NCBI GenBank assembly: GCA_003162255.1
Contig: PMMJ01000418.1
Location: 6,697 to 14,116, forward strand
Source: Acidobacteriaceae bacterium
Lineage (GTDB): Bacteria; Acidobacteriota; Terriglobia; Terriglobales; Acidobacteriaceae
Length of the DNA stretch: 7,420 nucleotides
Direction: 5' to 3'
Below, piece after piece: positions 6,044 to 7,420 of this stretch. Below the pieces are notes generated by a model that was given only the letters and a program-made list of their open reading frames with translations, was not told the origin of the DNA and ran no database searches. The stretch's first letter is position 1; every line of letters begins with the position of its first letter. The translations under genes were made by a program, and so were the position numbers.

Positions 6044-6070
6044 TGTCATCCCGAGCGGAGCGAGGGATCT
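6044..6070 (+). repeat. Short dispersed intergenic repeat (CATCCCGAGCGGAGCGAGGG type)
   Basis: The segment contains ATCCC and GGGAT as its ends (6048-6052 region and 6064-6068), enclosing the internal duplication GAGCG-GAGCG, so it can form a short hairpin. I recall near-identical sequences scattered many times between genes in Acidobacteria genomes, and that memory is the basis for calling it a repeat; only one copy is in this window. It lies between the divergent ubiX and ChaN-like genes. Confidence 0.45.
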
Positions 6071-6111
6071 GTAGTCAGCTCAGCGAATAGCGAACGACGA
6101 CCGACGAATTT

Positions 6112-7420
6112 ATGGCCACCACCGGCATCCTACGATCGCGGCGCAGTGCCGCCCAACTCCACGCCATCGCCAGCGTCGAGCGTGAGATTCGCGCCATTGA
6201 TCGCGCCGCCGGGCGCAAATATCTTCGCGACTTTCGCGAGGCCTACCGTTCTTACCAGAAAGTTCTCACACCGAGCGATGTCCGCGAAGAAATCGCCAAG
6301 GCCGGAATCGTCTTGGTTGCCGACTACCACGCGCTACCCAACTCGCAGCGCTATTTAGCCTCGCTCCTCCACGATCCCGAACTCCACCGGCGTCCCGTAG
6401 TGCTGGGAGTCGAAACCATTTTTTCCCACGACCAGCACATTCTCGACGAATGGTTCCGCGGCGAGATTGACGAAGACGAACTGCGCCAGCGCATACGCTT
6501 CGAACTCGACTGGGGATACGACTGGCCTTCGTTTTATGAACTGCTCTCCGCCGCTCGCAGCCGCGGCGCACCGGTCTACGGGCTCGATTGCATGCCGCGC
6601 GAAGATCTGCGCAAGATCGGAGCTCGTGACCGCCACGCCGCCGACAAGATTGCCGAACTCCGCCGCCAGCATCCCGACGCACTTATCGCCGTGTTGTTCG
6701 GCGAGTCGCACCTCGCGCCCCAGCACCTGCCCGCCCTGGTCCAGCAGCGGCTTCCCGCGGAACCCATGCTCACTCTTCTGCAAAACGTCGACGCCCTCTA
6801 CTGGCGCGCCGCCGGAGAAGCCCTCGAGCACGTCGAAGCCGTCGAAGTACGCAAAGAGGTCCGCGAAGGCGTCCGCGAAAATGTACTCTGCGTCTTCAAT
6901 GCCACGCCGCTGGAAAAGTACGAAAACTACCGCCTCTGCCTCGACCGCTGGGGACGAGACGACCATGGCGCGCCCGATCTCGGTCCAACTCTCTACAACT
7001 TAATCGAAGGCATGGTGCGTTTTCTGGGCATCAATGAATACTCTCAGCACAACACAACGCAGCCAAAGCTGCTGGTTGATCTCATGCCCGAAGTCTATTC
7101 GCGCAGTTCCGACGCGCTTCTGCGCCGCCTGCTATCGCGCAAAGGATTCAGCGCCGGCCATCGTCAATCTCTGCTGCGTCAGGTCCGCGAGCGCGGCAGC
7201 GTCTACCTCACGCCCATCAACGCCGTGTATGTGCGCCAGTTCCGCATGACCTCCTGCGCCGAAGATGCCACCCGCTTCCTTCATCAAGCCTGTCGCGGCT
7301 TGCCGAATCTTTGCCCCGGCAAGGCCATAGCGCCGCACGCCGCGCCAGTCATCCCGTTGCTGGACAAGGACGATGCGTTTTACATAGCCGTCTTCGAACA
7401 TGCGCTCGCCTTTTTCGGAT
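6112..7420 (+). CDS. ChaN/Tiki-fold protein, haem-uptake-like (3' truncated by window)
   Basis: The frame runs open from ATG 6112 (24 bp after an in-frame TAG) to the window end, 436 codons so far. Residues about 50-215 look like the ChaN/Tiki (EreA-like) fold: IVLVADYHALPNSQRYL (66-82) supplies the first x-x-H motif, VVLGVETIF carries E101, WGYDWPSFYELLSAARSRG (134-152) and VYGLDCMP follow, and VLFGESHLAPQHLP (194-207) supplies the second G-x-x-H (H200). ChaN lipoproteins bind haem at the cell surface; Tiki relatives are metalloproteases. This protein shows no signal peptide or lipobox, so it is probably cytoplasmic, and it continues at least 220 residues beyond the fold, with Cys residues clustered near the end (TSCAEDATRF, ACRGLPNLCPG). 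Iron or haem involvement is therefore a family inference only. No strong Shine-Dalgarno precedes the ATG. The C-terminal part is not recognised. Confidence 0.75.
   Translation, partial: MATTGILRSRRSAAQLHAIASVEREIRAIDRAAGRKYLRDFREAYRSYQKVLTPSDVREEIAKAGIVLVADYHALPNSQRYLASLLHDPELHRRPVVLGVETIFSHDQHILDEWFRGEIDEDELRQRIRFELDWGYDWPSFYELLSAARSRGAPVYGLDCMPREDLRKIGARDRHAADKIAELRRQHPDALIAVLFGESHLAPQHLPALVQQRLPAEPMLTLLQNVDALYWRAAGEALEHVEAVEVRKEVREGVRENVLCVFNATPLEKYENYRLCLDRWGRDDHGAPDLGPTLYNLIEGMVRFLGINEYSQHNTTQPKLLVDLMPEVYSRSSDALLRRLLSRKGFSAGHRQSLLRQVRERGSVYLTPINAVYVRQFRMTSCAEDATRFLHQACRGLPNLCPGKAIAPHAAPVIPLLDKDDAFYIAVFEHALAFFG

Noticed and set aside
6355..6966. 203-residue minus-strand ORF
   Set aside because: Antisense to the ChaN-like frame, which has conserved motifs throughout the same interval.
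1..7420. CRISPR array, transposase, integrase, defence or phage genes
   Set aside because: No regularly spaced direct repeats and no matching protein motifs in any convincing frame.

Overview
The window looks like a chromosomal segment of a GC-rich, Gram-negative-type bacterium, most likely an acidobacterium. The inference rests on a signal-peptide-bearing beta-propeller protein, an Acidobacteria-style mix of glycosyltransferases and TPR membrane proteins, and short dispersed intergenic repeats of kinds I recall from Acidobacteria genomes. The taxonomic call comes from memory and was not searched.

Layout, left to right. (1) 1-105 is the last 34 codons of a TetR-type regulator. (2) 261-1784 encodes an exported PQQ-like beta-propeller protein. 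(3) 1785-2266 has no convincing conventional protein gene. On the minus strand it carries a complete-looking transcription unit: a sigma70-like promoter (TTGACG, 17 bp, TACTCT), about 300 nt able to form several nested helices closed by a perfect 9-bp long-range stem, and an intrinsic terminator (perfect 10-bp stem plus U-tract). A consensus ribosome-binding site and a 19-codon ORF lie near its 5' end. I could not match it to tRNA, tmRNA, RNase P, SRP RNA or 6S RNA, and it is the most interesting item here. (4) 2267-3235 encodes a family 2 glycosyltransferase with C-terminal membrane segments. (5) 3351-5123 encodes a polytopic membrane protein with C-terminal TPRs, resembling TMTC/GT-C glycosyltransferases. 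(6) 5329-5931 on the minus strand encodes a UbiX-type flavin prenyltransferase with a TTG start and a well-formed promoter. (7) From 6112 to the window end runs an incomplete ChaN/Tiki-fold protein, divergent from ubiX.

The two glycosyltransferase-like genes are co-directional, 115 bp apart, and may act together in envelope glycan synthesis or protein glycosylation. UbiX makes prenylated FMN for UbiD-type decarboxylases, but no ubiD is visible here. Otherwise the genes look like unrelated housekeeping or envelope functions. No mobile element, CRISPR array, rRNA or tRNA was seen.
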